From positions 137,501-201,500 of the forward strand of contig JAXRKP010000457.1 in the NCBI GenBank assembly GCA_037039925.1: 64,000 bases of DNA, given 5' to 3'. The stretch's first letter is position 1. The number at the start of each line of letters is the position of its first letter. Below the pieces are notes generated by a model. The model was not told the DNA's origin. It saw only the letters and a program-made list of their open reading frames with translations, and made no database searches. Shown here piece after piece: positions 24,171-46,500 of the stretch. The position numbers and the translations under genes are program-made. The stretch is from Doris montereyensis. Taxonomy: Eukaryota; Mollusca; Gastropoda; Nudibranchia; Dorididae.

Positions 24171-26420
24171 GACTGGAACAAACCACAACAGCAGAGGCAG
24201 GACTAGTGGCAACAGTTTGTGAGTTTTTCTGAAAAAGGTTCAGGAGGCAAGGTAGAACAGGACCACTTGATCAGCTATGGATGATTTGAACTTGCTTGAA
24301 CAAGAAATATAGTATGAGTTGGGAACAGGACACCAGGTGGACCAAACTTGGTGAGAACAAGATGAAAATAGGTATACATACATATATACATAGAAAAAAC
24401 AGGAATTTAAATTCTGGCATCACCCAGAATCAGGACATGAAGATTAAAACGGGTCTGTTTTGAAGGTTAGAACAGGACATGGAAGTCAGGACATGAAGAA
24501 AAACAGGACATGTAAAGAGGGAACAGGACTTAGAAGATGGGAACAGGACTTAGAAGATGGGAACAGGCTTAGATGGGAACAGGACTTAGAAATGGGAACA
24601 GGACTTAGAAGATGGGAACAGGACGTTTAGAAGATGGGAACAGGACGTTGACAGGTCTCAGAACAGGGCGTTGAAACCACAATAGCAGTGGGAACAGGAC
24701 TAGGTAGAAGATCAACAGGATGTTTGTGAACAGGACTGGCAGGTTCAGGAGACCAGGATAGTTGGCATCAGCTGGGGTAAAACAGGACGTTGAAGGTGGG
24801 AACAATGCGTAGAAGTTATAACAGGACATAGAAGGTAGAAGGTGGGAACAGGACAAGAAGGTGGGAACAGGACATAGACAGGTGGGAACAGGACATTGTT
24901 GAAGCTGGGAACAGGACATCCAAATTTGGGAACATGACATAGAATCACAGGACACAAAGGTGAGGTGGGAGCAAGGATTTAGAAAGGTAGAAGCTGGGAA
25001 AACAAACAAACAAACAGGACTTAGAAGGTGGGAACAGGACATAGAAGGTTGTCTAATAGAAGGTGGGAACAGGACATGAAGGTAGAACATTTATAGAAGG
25101 TAGATAAGGGTGGGATCAGGACATAGAAGGTAGAAGGTGGGAACAGGACTTAAAGGTAGAACAGGACTGGAAGGTAAAGGTCAGGACATCCTGAAATGGC
25201 AACAGGACAAAATAGAAGATGGGAACAGGACTTAGATGAAGATGGGAACAGGTCATAGTGTAGAAGATGGGAACAGGACTTCTAAGGTAGAAGATGGGAA
25301 CAGGACTTTAGTTAAGTGGGAACAGGTTCATAGAAGGTAGAAGGTTTAGGACCAGAAGGTAGTTTCTTCCAGCAAGGTAGAAGGTGGGAACAGGACTGAA
25401 GGTAGAAGATGGTCAGGACATAGAAGGGAAGGTGGACCCAGCCATTGTAGATGGGAACAGGACATCTCATTTCTTCACAAGGTCAGGACATAGAAGGTAG
25501 AAGGTGGGAACAGGACATAGAAGGTGGTGAACAGGACACAGGTTCAAGGTGGGAACAGGACATAGTAAAGGTGGGAACAGGACAAGAAGGTAGAAGATGG
25601 GAACTAGGACATAGATAGTAAAACACAGGACATAGAAAAGTAGACCAAATAATAGAGCTAAGATAGTAAAACACAGTGTTTAGGTGGGAACAGGACATAG
25701 AAGGTAGAAGGTGGGAACAGGTCATGATAGTAAAACACAGTGTGAAGGTGGGAACAGGACAAATAGAAGGTGGGAACTAGGACTTAGTAAACAGGACATC
25801 AGGTAAAAGGTCACATGGACCTTAGCAGGTAGAAAGATGGGGAACAGGACAAGAAATCAGAAGATGGGAACACATAGAAAAGTAGACCAAATAAAGATAT
25901 GATAGTAAAACAGGACAAAAAGTAGACCAAATAAGGACTCTATGATAGTAAAAACAGGACAAAATAGACCAAATAATCCTCAGGACTTAGTAGAAACATC
26001 TTAGTAGACCAAATAATCCTTATGATAGATGGGAAAAACGTTGAAAGAAGATGGGAACAACGTTGAATGAGGTAAAGGACTTCAAGGTGGGAACAGGAAT
26101 TGCATGGATGATGGGAACAGGATCAAAAGCCGAACCCGCATCTTCAGATGAAAACACATCAGGGCAGTCAAATATCCACGTAGATAGAACAACATCAGGC
26201 TAGATGGGAACAAATAAGGTAGAAGGTGGGAACAGGACATAGAACCTAGATGGGAAAGGACATCCCTATGATAGTAAGAGAACAGGACATAGAGAAGGTA
26301 AAGATGGGAACAGGACATGCAAAGTCTTTCAAGATGGGAACAGGACATAGAGGTAGAAGATCCGTCAGGACCATAAGAAGGTATCAATCAGTTGGAATGA
26401 AGGCTAGAATAGAAGGTGTT
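24171..26420. other. Hybrid tract: minisatellite fused with copies of downstream unique DNA
   Basis: Here the minisatellite is interleaved with short pieces of the sequence found at about 30463-32465. Examples are gcagaggcaggactagtggc at 24190 and 30484; gatcagctatggatgat at 24270 and 30553; aaaacgggtctgttttg at 24447 and 30718; agtagaccaaata at 25635 and 25872 versus the 31.5-32.1 kb satellite; cgcatcttcag at 26137 and 32223; atgcaaagtctt at 26318 and 32377; atcaatcagttg at 26383 and 32445. The pieces occur mostly in the same order. It looks like a consensus built from two different sequences, or an old duplication invaded by the minisatellite. Confidence 0.75.
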
Positions 26421-29400
26421 CAGGACATAGAAGGTGGAAATAGGACATAGAAGGTAGGACATAGAAGGTGGGAACAGTGACATATGTGGGAACAGGACAT
26501 AGAAGGTGGGAACAGGACATTTCCTAGTCTGGGAACAGGACATAGAAGGTGAAGGTGGGAACAATTTAGAAGGTAGAAGATGGGAACATATAGAAGGTAG
26601 AAGGTGGAACAGGACATAGAAGGTAGAAGAATGGGAACAGGACTTAGAAGGTAGAAGATGGAACAGGACTTGAAGGTAGAAGATGGGAATTTGGACATAG
26701 AAGGTAGAAGATGGGAACAGGACATAGAAGGTAGTAGGTGAGGGGAAAGACAAATTGATCAGGATTAAGGTAGAAGATGGGAACAGGACATAGAAGGTAG
26801 AAGATGGGAACAGGACATAGAACTTTCAGGACATGAAGATGGGAACAGGACATAATTTAGAAGATGGGAACAGGACTTAGAAGGTAGAAGATGGGAACAG
26901 GACATTAGAAGATGGGAACAGGACATAGAAGTAGAAGATGGGATCAGGACATAGAAGATAGAAGGATGGAACAGACATAGAAGGTATAGAGGTGGGAACA
27001 GGACATAGAAGGTAGAAGATGGGAACAGGACTTAGAAGATGGGAACAGGACATAGAACATAGAAGACAACTAGGAATCTAGAAGGTGGGAACAGGAGAGG
27101 TGGGAACAGGACATAGAATAGAAGATGGAACACCTCATAGAAGGTCCTCAACAGGACAAGTGGGAACAGATAGAAGATCTTTAGAAAGAACATGGGAACA
27201 GGACTTAGAAGGTAGAAGATGGGAACAGGACATAGAAGGTAGAAGATAAACAGGACATAGAGAATGTTAATGGGAACAGGACATAGAAGGGGAGACATAG
27301 AATGGGAACAGGACATAGAAGGTGGGAACAGGACATAGAAGGTTTGAACAGGACATAGAAGGTAGAAGGGGAACAGGACATTAGAAGATGGGAACAGGAC
27401 ATAGAAGGTAGAAGATGGGAACAAGGACATAAGAAGGTAGAAGATGGGAACAGGACATAGAATTAGAAGATGGGAACAGGACATAGAAGGACATAGAAGA
27501 TGGGAACAGGACATAGGGTGAAGAAGATGGGAACAGGACATAGAAGGTAGAAGATGGGAACAGGACATGAAGGTAGAATCAAAAATTAGAAGGTGGAAAC
27601 ATTCTTTGAAGGTAGAAGATGGGAACAGGACTCTAGAAGATGGGAACAGGACATAGAAGATGGGAACAGGTAGAAGATGGGAACAGGACATGAGTTGATG
27701 GGAACAGGACATAGAAGAGAAAGGTAGAAGATGATAACATTGGGACCTATAAACATAGGAAGGTAGAAGAAAGAACAGGACATAGAAGGTAGAAGATGAC
27801 ATTCATATTAAGATGAAGGTGGGAACAGGACAAGAAGGTAGAAGATGGGAACAGGGAGGTAAAGGTAGAAGATGGGAACAGGACGTTGAAGGTAGAAGAT
27901 GGGAACAGGACATAGAAGGTGGGAACAGGTGGGAATAGAAGATGGGAAAGGACATAGAAGATGGGAACAGGACATAGAAGATGGGAACAGGACTTAGAAC
28001 AACAAGATGGGAACAGGACGTAGAAGGTAGAACATGGGAACAGGACGTTGAATAGAAGATGGGAACAGGACGTTAGAAGGTAGAAGATGGGAACAGGACA
28101 TAGAAGGTAGAAGATGGGAACAGGACATTAGAAGATGGGAACAGACAAAAGGTAGAAATGGGAACAGGACATAGAAGATGGGAACAGGACATAGAAGATG
28201 GGAACAGGACATAGAAGGTAGAAGAAGATGGGAACAGGACATAGAAGGTAGAAGATGGAACAGGACATAGAAGGTAGAAGATGGGAGCAGGACATTCCCG
28301 TTGAAGGTGGAACAGATAGAATGGGAAAGGACTTTAGAAGGTAGAAGATGGGAACAGGACATAGAAGATGGGAACAGGACATAGAAGATGGGAACAGGAC
28401 ATAGAAGTTAGAAGATGGAACAGGACATAGAAGATGGGAACCTAACATAGAAGGTAGAAGATGGAACAGGACTTAGAAGATGGGAACAGGACATAGAAGA
28501 TGGAACAGGACATAGAAGATGAAGATGGGAACAGGACATAGAAGGTAGAAGATGGGAACAGGACATTGAAGGTAGAAGATGGAAAGAATGAAAGAAGGTA
28601 GAAGATTTTAACAGGACCCTCCCACAGGTAGAAGATCCCAGGACATAGAAGGTAGAAGATAGAAGATGGGAACAGGAAAAAAAAAAAGGTAGAAGATGGG
28701 AACAGGACATTGAAGGTAGAAGATGGGAACAGGACACAGTTGAAGGTAGATGGGAATAACATAAAACATGGAAGGTAGAAGATGGGAACAGGACATAGAA
28801 GGTAGAAGATGGGAACAGGAAATAGAAAGAAGATGGGAACAGGACATAGAAAGGTAGGAAGATGGGAACAGGACTTAGAAGGTAGAAGATGGGAACAGGA
28901 CATAGAAGGTAGAAGATGGGAACAGGACCTTGAAGGTAGAAGATGGGAACAGGACTTAGAAGGTAGAAGGTGGGAACAGGACATAGAAGGTAGAATGGGA
29001 ACAGGACATAGAAGATGGGAACAGGATATAGAATGGGAAAGGACAGGACATAGAACAGGACATAGAAGATGGGAACAGGACATGGAAGATGGGAACAGGA
29101 CTTTTTATGGGAACAGGACATAGAAGGTGGGAACAGGACATAGAAGATGGGAAAGGTGTAGAAGGTGGGAACAGGACATAGAAGGTGGGAACAGGACATA
29201 GAAGGTAGAAGGTGGGAACAGGACAGGTAGAGAAGATGGGAACAGGACATAGAAGGTAGAAGATGGGGAATAGGACATAGAAGGTAGAAGGTGGATTGTG
29301 GGAACATGAAGGTAGAAGGTGGGAACAGGACATAGAAGGTGGAACAGAAGGAGAACAGGAAGATGGGAACAGGACATAGAAGGTAGAACAGTCTGAAGAT

Positions 29401-30462
29401 GGGAACAGGACATAGAGAAGGTAGAAGGGGAACAGGACATAGAAGGTGGGAACAGGACAGAAGGTAGAAGATGGGAACAGACATAGAAGATGGGAAAGGT
29501 AGAAGGTGGGGAACAGGACATAGAAGGTAGGACAAATGGGAACAGGACATAGGTGGAAAGACAAAATAGAAGGTGGGAACAGGACATAGGTGGGAACAGA
29601 GAAGGTGGGAGGAAGAAGGTGGGAACAGGACATAGAAGGTAGAAGATGGGAACAGGACATAGAAGGTAGAAGGTGGGAACAGGACATAGAAGGTAGGAGA
29701 ACTTTGGGAACAGGACATAGAAGGTAGAAGGTGGGAACAACACAGAAGGTGAGACAGGACATAGAACAAAACAGACAGGACATAGAAGGTTAGAACAGGA
29801 CTTTAGAAGGTGGGAACAGGACTTAGAAGGTGGAAGAGGACATAGAACGTAGAAGGTGGGAACAGGACATAGAAGGTTTTTAGGAATAGAAGGTGGGAAC
29901 AGGACATAGAAGGTAGAAAGGGAACAGGACATAGAAGGTGAGAACAGGACGTTGAAGGACATAGAAGGTGAGGTAGAAGGTGGGAACAGGACGTAGAAGG
30001 TAGAAGGTGGGAACAGGATAAAAAATAAATAGGACTTAGAAGATGGGAACAGGACATAGAAGAGAAGGTGGGAACAGGACATAGAAGGTGGGAACAGACA
30101 TAGGAGACATAGAAGGTGGGAACAGTTTGTTAGGAGATGGGAAGAGGACATATAAAGTGGGAACAGACGTCCCCAAGGGTAGAAGGTGGGAACAGGGACT
30201 AAAAGGTGGAACAGGACGTAGAAGGTGGGAACAGGACATATAAAGTGGGAACAGGACTTAAAAGGTGGAAAGGACTTAGAAGGTGGGAACAGGAAAAAAG
30301 GTGGGAACATTTCAAATTTAAGGACTAGAAGGTGGGGATCACCTGGGAACATGACATATAAAATGGGAACAGGACTAAGAAGGTGGGAACAGGACAGGTA
30401 GAAGGTGGGAACAGACATGTGGGAACAGGAGAAGGTAAAAACACAGTGGGAACAGGACGTAG
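26421..30462. repeat. Continuation of the 20/27-bp minisatellite
   Basis: Same units as 16446-24170 but less regular. Fainter foreign pieces persist: gacattcatattaagatg at 27800 equals 33539; gtgagggg aaagacaaatt near 26740 resembles 32700; ggataaaaaataaat at 30016 equals 35167. The array stops abruptly at the exon-like sequence at 30463. Confidence 0.9.
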
Positions 30463-30622
30463 AAGACTGGCTTAAAAACAATAGCAGAGGCAGGACTAGT
30501 GGCAACAGTTTTTGAGCCACTGAAAAAATCAGGAAGCAAAACTGACCACCGATCAGCTATGGATGATTTTGAACTTACAACAAGAAATAATATTGAGTTA
30601 TATCAACACCAACACCAACTTG
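30463..30622 (+). CDS. Probable coding exon of an unrecognised gene
   Basis: The + frame reads KTGLKTIAEAGLVATVFEPL, then KKSGSKTDHRSAMDDFELTT, then RNNIELYQHQHQL. It ends at a textbook donor (cttg|gtgagt). The balanced amino-acid composition contrasts with the flanking minisatellite. A stop codon lies directly upstream (tag, 30460-30462), which coincides with an AG that could be the acceptor. The intron side is pure minisatellite, so the acceptor is uncertain. No downstream partner exon was found on the + strand before the GTPase gene. I do not recognise the protein. A scrambled partial copy lies at 24165-24330. Confidence 0.45.
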
Positions 30623-31484
30623 GTGAGTACAAGATGAAAAATTATATACATACATATATATATATATATATAAAAAACACAATTACCTCCAAATTTGGCA
30701 TCAGTAGAATCCCTGTAAAAACGGGTCTGTTTTGTCGTCAGTTTTTTCGTAGGGGCTGGAAGTCAAGATGAACAAAAACAACACATGTGAGCTTAACTGT
30801 CTACTAAGTTCATGTACCTATACATTTTTATTCACAATAATGTTTATCAAATCTTTATTTTCTTAAAAGGGCTCGGGACGTTTTGAGCTCAGAGACAGCC
30901 TTTGAAATGGCAACCATTGTTGCTTACATGTCTCAGTTGGTTTGAAGCCAGTCACAGATTTCCGCTCAGACTATGGCAATCGGGAGACTGGAGTTACATT
31001 GGGTAAAAACGAGGCCCGGGTTTCAATGCCAAAGCTCGATTAGCCTCTTTCCCCGAGGGTAGGTTTGCTGGGATCATTGGTCCAGCCATTGCTGAGCTGT
31101 GGGTCATTTTCTTCACAAAGTCTGCTACTTCACCCCTGAGATCACCACAATGGTGGACAGGGCAAATTTCAATTAAACAAACAAACAAAGCCGGAGAATA
31201 GCGGTCTGAGCAGCGAGAACTAGTTCACTAAAGTAGTCCCTGGATAAACGCACATCCTTTCAGGAAAAATCGTGCTATTATGCATACCATGTGTTTATGA
31301 GAACAGTTTTATTATATTGTAAAAGCGTTTCAGCAGAGTGTAGGCGTGTGTTTAGTAGTGCAGAGTTGTGTTTTTATCCAGCATCGGAGAGACCAAATAT
31401 TCAGTAGTCCCAAGATATTCCAGGAATCATGTTGCGCAGACCAAATAATTCCAGGCAAAAGTCAAATAACATGGACAAATCAAA
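30623..31484. other. Unique sequence with short repeats; no gene seen
   Basis: Contains a (ta)n microsatellite at about 30650-30673 and a short SINE-B piece at 31133-31185 (cacccctgagatcaccaca, atggtggacagggcaaattt). If the 30463 exon is real this begins its intron. No MPND 3' exon was recognised on the minus strand. Confidence 0.5.
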
Positions 31485-32150
31485 AGTAGACCAAATAATC
31501 CTCTATGATAGTAAAACACATCAAAACTAGACTTAGTAAAACACAACAAAGTAGACCATTCTCTATGATAGTAGAACACCAAAAATAATCCCTCTATGAT
31601 AGTAAAACACAACAAAACTAGACCAAATAATCCTCTATGATAGTAAAACACAACAAAAGTAGACCAAATAATCCTCTATGATAGTAAAAACACAAAATGT
31701 AGTAAAACACATCAAAATGCAATCCTTATGATAGTAGTACAAACAAAAGTAGACCAAATAATCCTCTGATAGATAGTAGACCAAATAAACATCAAAAAGT
31801 AGAATAAAGATAGTAAAACACATCAAAAGTAGACCAAAGCAATTTCTTATGATAGTAAAACACATCAAAATAAATCTCTATGATAGTAAAACACATCAAA
31901 AGTAGACCAAATAATCCTCTATGATAGTAAAACACATCAAAAGTAGACCAAATAATCCTCTATGATAGTAAAACACATCAAAAATAGACCAAATAATTCT
32001 CTATGATAGTAAAACACATCAAAAGTAGACCAAATAAACTCTATGATAGTAAAACACATCAAAATAGACCAAATAATCCCTATGATAGTAAAAACACAAA
32101 AATAGACAAATAATCTCTATGATAGTAAATGTAAAAATGAGAAGTAAAAA
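31485..32150. repeat. Satellite, unit about 41 bp
   Basis: About fifteen copies of agtagaccaaataatcctct followed by atgatagtaaaacacatcaaa, with increasing decay toward the left. The array abuts the last recognised MPND exon and may have replaced or separated the remaining 3' exons. Confidence 0.9.
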
Positions 32151-32193
32151 CCTGCGATAGAGTCGATAGTAAAAAATGAGAAGTAAATAAAAC

Positions 32194-41470
<9,277 letters not shown>

Positions 41471-43462
41471 CTGAAGAAAAAAAAAAAATGCATGCGTATG
41501 TTGGAAATAAAAAGTAATATATGGAAGAATGATAAGATAAAAACATCTTATATTTTAACTCTTTTCTTGATAAAAAATAATTTCAATTTGTGATGTTTCT
41601 TTTCACATTAACCTCAATACTTCTTGAACTGAAAACCAGTCTTGCTAAATCTATTTCTCCCTTTTTAATTCTGTTTTTGAGGGGATACAGGGGTGGGGTG
41701 GGGGGAGGCATGGGATGAACATCTTCTAGTACAGCATCATGACTTAATGGTGCATTATAATCGAGTACCAACAGTAGGGATCCCAGCCATCATTTTAACA
41801 TCTATCACCCTCCCTGGCACACAGATGATTCACTGACCCACCCTCTCTGAGTCAAATATAGGTGATAGAGAAAATAATGGCTTTTGAACTCCTCTCCTTG
41901 GATGTTGACAGGCCATTCAAGGTAAAATCAAAAATCCTTCCAAAAACCCAAAGACCAAGAGTGGATTGTGATGTGGGCCAAATCAAATCAAATCCCCCTG
42001 AAGAAAGCATTAAAATTATGAGCTCTGAGATCAAAATTGACACGAAAACAGAAATATTAGGATGCAACTGCAATACAATTATGTTAACACTGCAGTTTAC
42101 AGGACAACTTAGATCTAGAATCTGGTACTAGCAAAGTTGGTGGATTTACACCCGGTACCGCATTATTATCGATTATAAAATACCTAACCCCTAGTCTATC
42201 TAGGTCTAGGTCTAGATTTCTAACCCTAAACCCTTTGCTTTTCAAGGTTTCACATGTTTGTCCCGTAAAATGCAGTGTTTCCGAAATTGCGATTACACAT
42301 TATTAGATCTATGTGGTTTCAGTTTTACGATGAGAATGCCAGCAGTGCAAGACAAAGAGACAAAAGAACGGCCGGGTTGTTTATGCCAGGGAGCGTCTCT
42401 CCCCACCGAAAGCGCAACGATAAATCTTTTATTTTTGGAATCATTTTCGGTAGGCAGAAAAATAAACTCGCCGTTTATATTGTTGGTGCTAAGACCAGCG
42501 ATAAATTAAATCAACTGCATAAAATAACCCTGACTTGAAGACGTAAACCATGCATGTGCATCGTGCAATCTAGGAACTAATTACGCATCCGCTGAACAAT
42601 TTTCATATTTCACGCAAACTTCATGTGCATCCAATTATGTTTCCCTCTTGATTTGTCAGTCTATTGTTTACCTTGGAAACAGTTTAGACTGTATTATGTC
42701 GAACTGTTCTTGCAGTGATGTCGGTATCAATATTTATACTAGACATTCAGAATAATCAACACCCGTGAATAGTGTGCTTGTCAGATATTAACATTTCATG
42801 TTAAAGTGGCATTTTCAAAATAACAATAAAAAACTTGAAAAAAAAACAATCAATGAGTGAAAGCCAAGTAAGCAAAATTAGACTGAGGCATATTAAAAAG
42901 CAAACACTCGTTGGGTTGCAGAGCTTGGTAGTTGGAATTTGGAAGACACTGTGACACTTCGATAACAAATAGCTCGATACTGGCACTTATAACGTTGTTT
43001 ACACATGGCGACGAAAGTGTACGGCGGCTATCGGAATATCTTTTCCCTGAATTTGTAAACTCAGGAGAAGTGGTCGTCTAATAAAAGATTGCAATAATTA
43101 TTTTATAGTGACTTGTGAATTGCTTACTAAATTGAGGTTAACAGTCAATCGTACAAAGAACTCTGTGTGGTTAGCAAGCTCTAGACCTTCGCGAGACACA
43201 GATTTAGTCATCTATTGCCTTCATTCACCCCCTCCTGACTGGATGTTGATTGTGATCCTAAATATACACTTACATGATTAAATCTAGATCTAGACCTTGG
43301 TTTATATATATACATTTTCTTAAGTTTAAAAAATAATTGTTTTGATCCAGCTTTTAGGAAGCTTGAGGTAACGATTACTTTCAATCCCATCCATAATTCG
43401 TATGGATGATAGATACTAGATAGATGCAAGTAGCAAATCATCAAATAAAACAAAATTGGAAC
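41471..43462. promoter_or_regulatory. Shared upstream region of MPND (-) and the GTPase gene (+)
   Basis: The two genes are divergent, and this is the DNA between their first coding exons. It holds an MPND 5' intron (from the acceptor at 41471 upward) and presumably both transcription starts. No TATA box or CpG-rich core stands out. A 17-codon reading frame starting at 43005 (MATKVYGG..) may be a short upstream frame of the GTPase mRNA. Simple G-runs occur at 41690-41710. Confidence 0.4.
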
Positions 43463-43531
43463 ATGGATCGTACCCCTGGGACACTAACAACGCCATATGA
43501 AGATGCTGTTTCCAATCTAGTCTGGACCAAA
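43463..43531 (+). CDS. GTPase exon 1 (start codon)
   Basis: ATG at 43463 opens MDRTPGTLTTPYEDAVSNLV, then WTK, and ends at aaa|gtgagt in phase 0. Joined to exon 2 it reads WTK-VVGIGNANVGKT, the normal beta-1/P-loop junction of a Ras fold. No in-frame ATG lies closer upstream, and the distance to the P-loop fits the family. Confidence 0.85.
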
Positions 43532-46500
43532 GTGAGTTTCATTAATAAAGCAGTTTAATTAACAAGTGACTGCACAATTACATGTGTACACATTTGCTAG
43601 GTGCTTGCTTTCATTGCAGCCCCATTTTGTGATTGTCTTTTACCATCATGTTAGTCTCAGCTTGTTCTAGTTTCCAATCTAGTTATATTCCCCAGCTATT
43701 CAAGTTATTTTCCTTAACTTTAAATGTCACCTTCCTGTCTCCTGTAGTAATTGAACCACTTGAATTACAAAATCAACATCCTAAGAAATAATTTGTTGTT
43801 TTCGTTTGTTGTTTTTTTTGTGGGTTTTTTTTTTTTTGGGGGGGGGGGGCTCCTGACATATGAGTAACTGTTAAAATATAGTCATCCTACATCATTGAAG
43901 GGTTTGTAGCGTCCTTGGTTGCCATGGAAACACCCGCTATCTTAGATTTTGACCCAATTTTCAAAATCTATCTCCTCATTTAGTTGTAAATAAAATTACT
44001 CAAAACCTGTTCAGATCGTTTTTTCCATTCAATATCTAAAGAGTGACGTCGGATTTTTAAGATATTTTGGATATTTGAGTAATTTTTGTTTTGAAAATAA
44101 CATAATATATCGTGACAAACATGGCATTTTTATTACAAAGCAAATATATTTTTTCGAAATGTTTACAAGATATAAAAAAACGACGCCATTCTATTAACAT
44201 TGACAAGAGGAACGTGTGTGCCAAATATTTTACAAATCTGTCAGTAAATGACGGAGGAGATAGAATTTTAGTATGAAAAAACTACATTTTGAGAAAAGTA
44301 CGAGTAAATAAAATAAAACAAAATAAAATAACATAAAGCAAACGCTTGCAGCAGCCACTCTTTCGACAGTCACTGGCATTGTTACTAATGTAAAGAGGAT
44401 TGTAAATCTAGATTTAGATGTGTATTGCTGTAAAAACAGATGTCAAAATGACAAGGTTTTTTGTTTTTTTCCTCTATTCCTATACTTGTGTGCATGTTTA
44501 CATGCAACATGAGCCTTCCTGCTCTTACGTCACATAGCGCTGGGCCTAATTGGACTGTCGTTTTCGTTAAAGCCAAGTGAAAGAACTGGTGTTGCCACAT
44601 TGGCGATTAGCCGCCATTAGAGGGGTTATCAGTGCCATCTTCTCAGTCAGTGTTAGGGTAGTTTCTGTCAAAATTTTAGCTATTTTTACCTACCTCGCCT
44701 AAAAATATTCTGTAACAAAAAAAATATTTTTCGGCCAGAAACTTGTAGATAAATGATCGTTCTACCTGAATATGCAAGAACAGAAAGTCAACATTTTGGT
44801 CCCAAACTCACTAATCCAGGTGGCGCCCCCCCCCCCCTCCCAACTTAAAATGAGGTGGGTGACACAGTTGCCCTGTATTTCATCACTATTACGAGGCATT
44901 TTTCGCATCATCTTTGTTTAAAAAAAGGAAATCAGATAAAATACTGTTTTGTAGTCAATAGTTCTATTTCTAGAAGTGCAATGGGCATAAAAGAGAGGGG
45001 GAAAACACTGCTCTGTGTAATGCTCCAGCAAAACAAAGATAGTGTGAATTCAAACTTTAGAGAAATAGATACATTTTCATGTAAAAACGAGAGTATGTCA
45101 AAATGACTAGGTTTTTTGTTTTTTTGGCACTCATTCCTATACTTGTGTGCATCATCATGTTTACATGCAACGGGAGGTGATTACTATCACCTGTTCCGTT
45201 ACGTCAGAAACAGAGATAGCTGTGGCTGTATGAATCGTTTGGGATTTAAAGGAACGACTGGTTTTTCCCATCACTTTAGACCTTTAGCCAAATCATGTAC
45301 ATATAGTAGGTATTAAAAGAAATTACAGGAAATTACGGACAGCTTTCTCACATTGATTTCTTGTTGCAGGTCGTTGGTATTGGCAACGCTAATGTCGGGA
45401 AGACGTGTTTAATCAAGCACTTCTGTGAAAGCAAGGTAAAATTTGTAGAGGAAAACATTTGTTTTCCTCTTTTTTTCTAGTTCTTCTTTTCCGATCACTG
45501 TGCTCCTTCCCACGCCCACTTTCTTGATGCGAGGTTGGCGGATGATACTGGTAGGTCCTACTTCTTATCTTTCATTCTGTCACGTGTCCTTCATCTTGCT
45601 GTCTTCCTTCCTCTTAATTCACCTTCAATCACTGCATTCGAGGGATGAAGTAGATTCCAATGTAAACAAACTCACTCCCCACCCCAATGCACCAACCCCT
45701 CTATGGGAATAAAAAGAATGTTTTCTACATGCGCTGTTATACTGTTCAACACTCAATTGCTGAACATCCGTTTGTCGAATTAACGGAACCACCGAATAAA
45801 TGGCATTGTCTGAACTTATTTCCTTTAATTTCTTTACATTTTTTTCACACAAAATACGAACCGTTTTACAGATTCTTTGAACTATTTGTCTGCTGCTCAA
45901 GCAGTGTGAAGTCATTTTTTCACGTTTCACTAGTCTAAAAGTTCTGGAGGTGATTATTCCCACCTGTTCCACTTGACACTATTGGAAACGGGATAAGCTC
46001 CGCCTACGGGTCGTAATTGCCTTGATGGAACTTAACTACTTACAAGCAGCGCGAAGCAAATTTTTCAAGTCTCACTAGTCTAAAAGGCATGGCAGCCAGC
46101 AACTGACAGTTGTCCATGCAAAAATAAAAAATAAACACAAAACGCAAAAATATTTAACGTGATAGAAACGTCCGCAAACACAGGGTTTGCCAGGTTTTAG
46201 ATGTCAAAGGGACATAATAAAGTCACTAAGTACCCTGTAACTGTAAGGATAGTTTCCCTTGTCCCTAATGCATTCACCTGTTCCCAGAATCACAGTTTCA
46301 TCGAGCTACATACAGTATATATCTATTGTACATTGTTTATGATAACGAAGACTTAAACAAGCTGGTTCAAAAACATGGTTTATGATAACGAAGACGAAAC
46401 AAGCTGGTTCAAAAACATGTCTTCCTCTAATGACAGACCCGTTCAGATTCATGGAGGGGAAGCAAAACAATCAGAACACGAGGGTACAGAATAAAAATAT

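Noticed and set aside
16363..30520. Very long open frames of several hundred codons on the minus strand (MSCSHLLPS / STFYVLFP repeats) and RWEQDIEG frames on +
   Set aside because: They are translations of the 20/27-bp minisatellite in all phases on both strands, without any unique domain, start context or splice structure.
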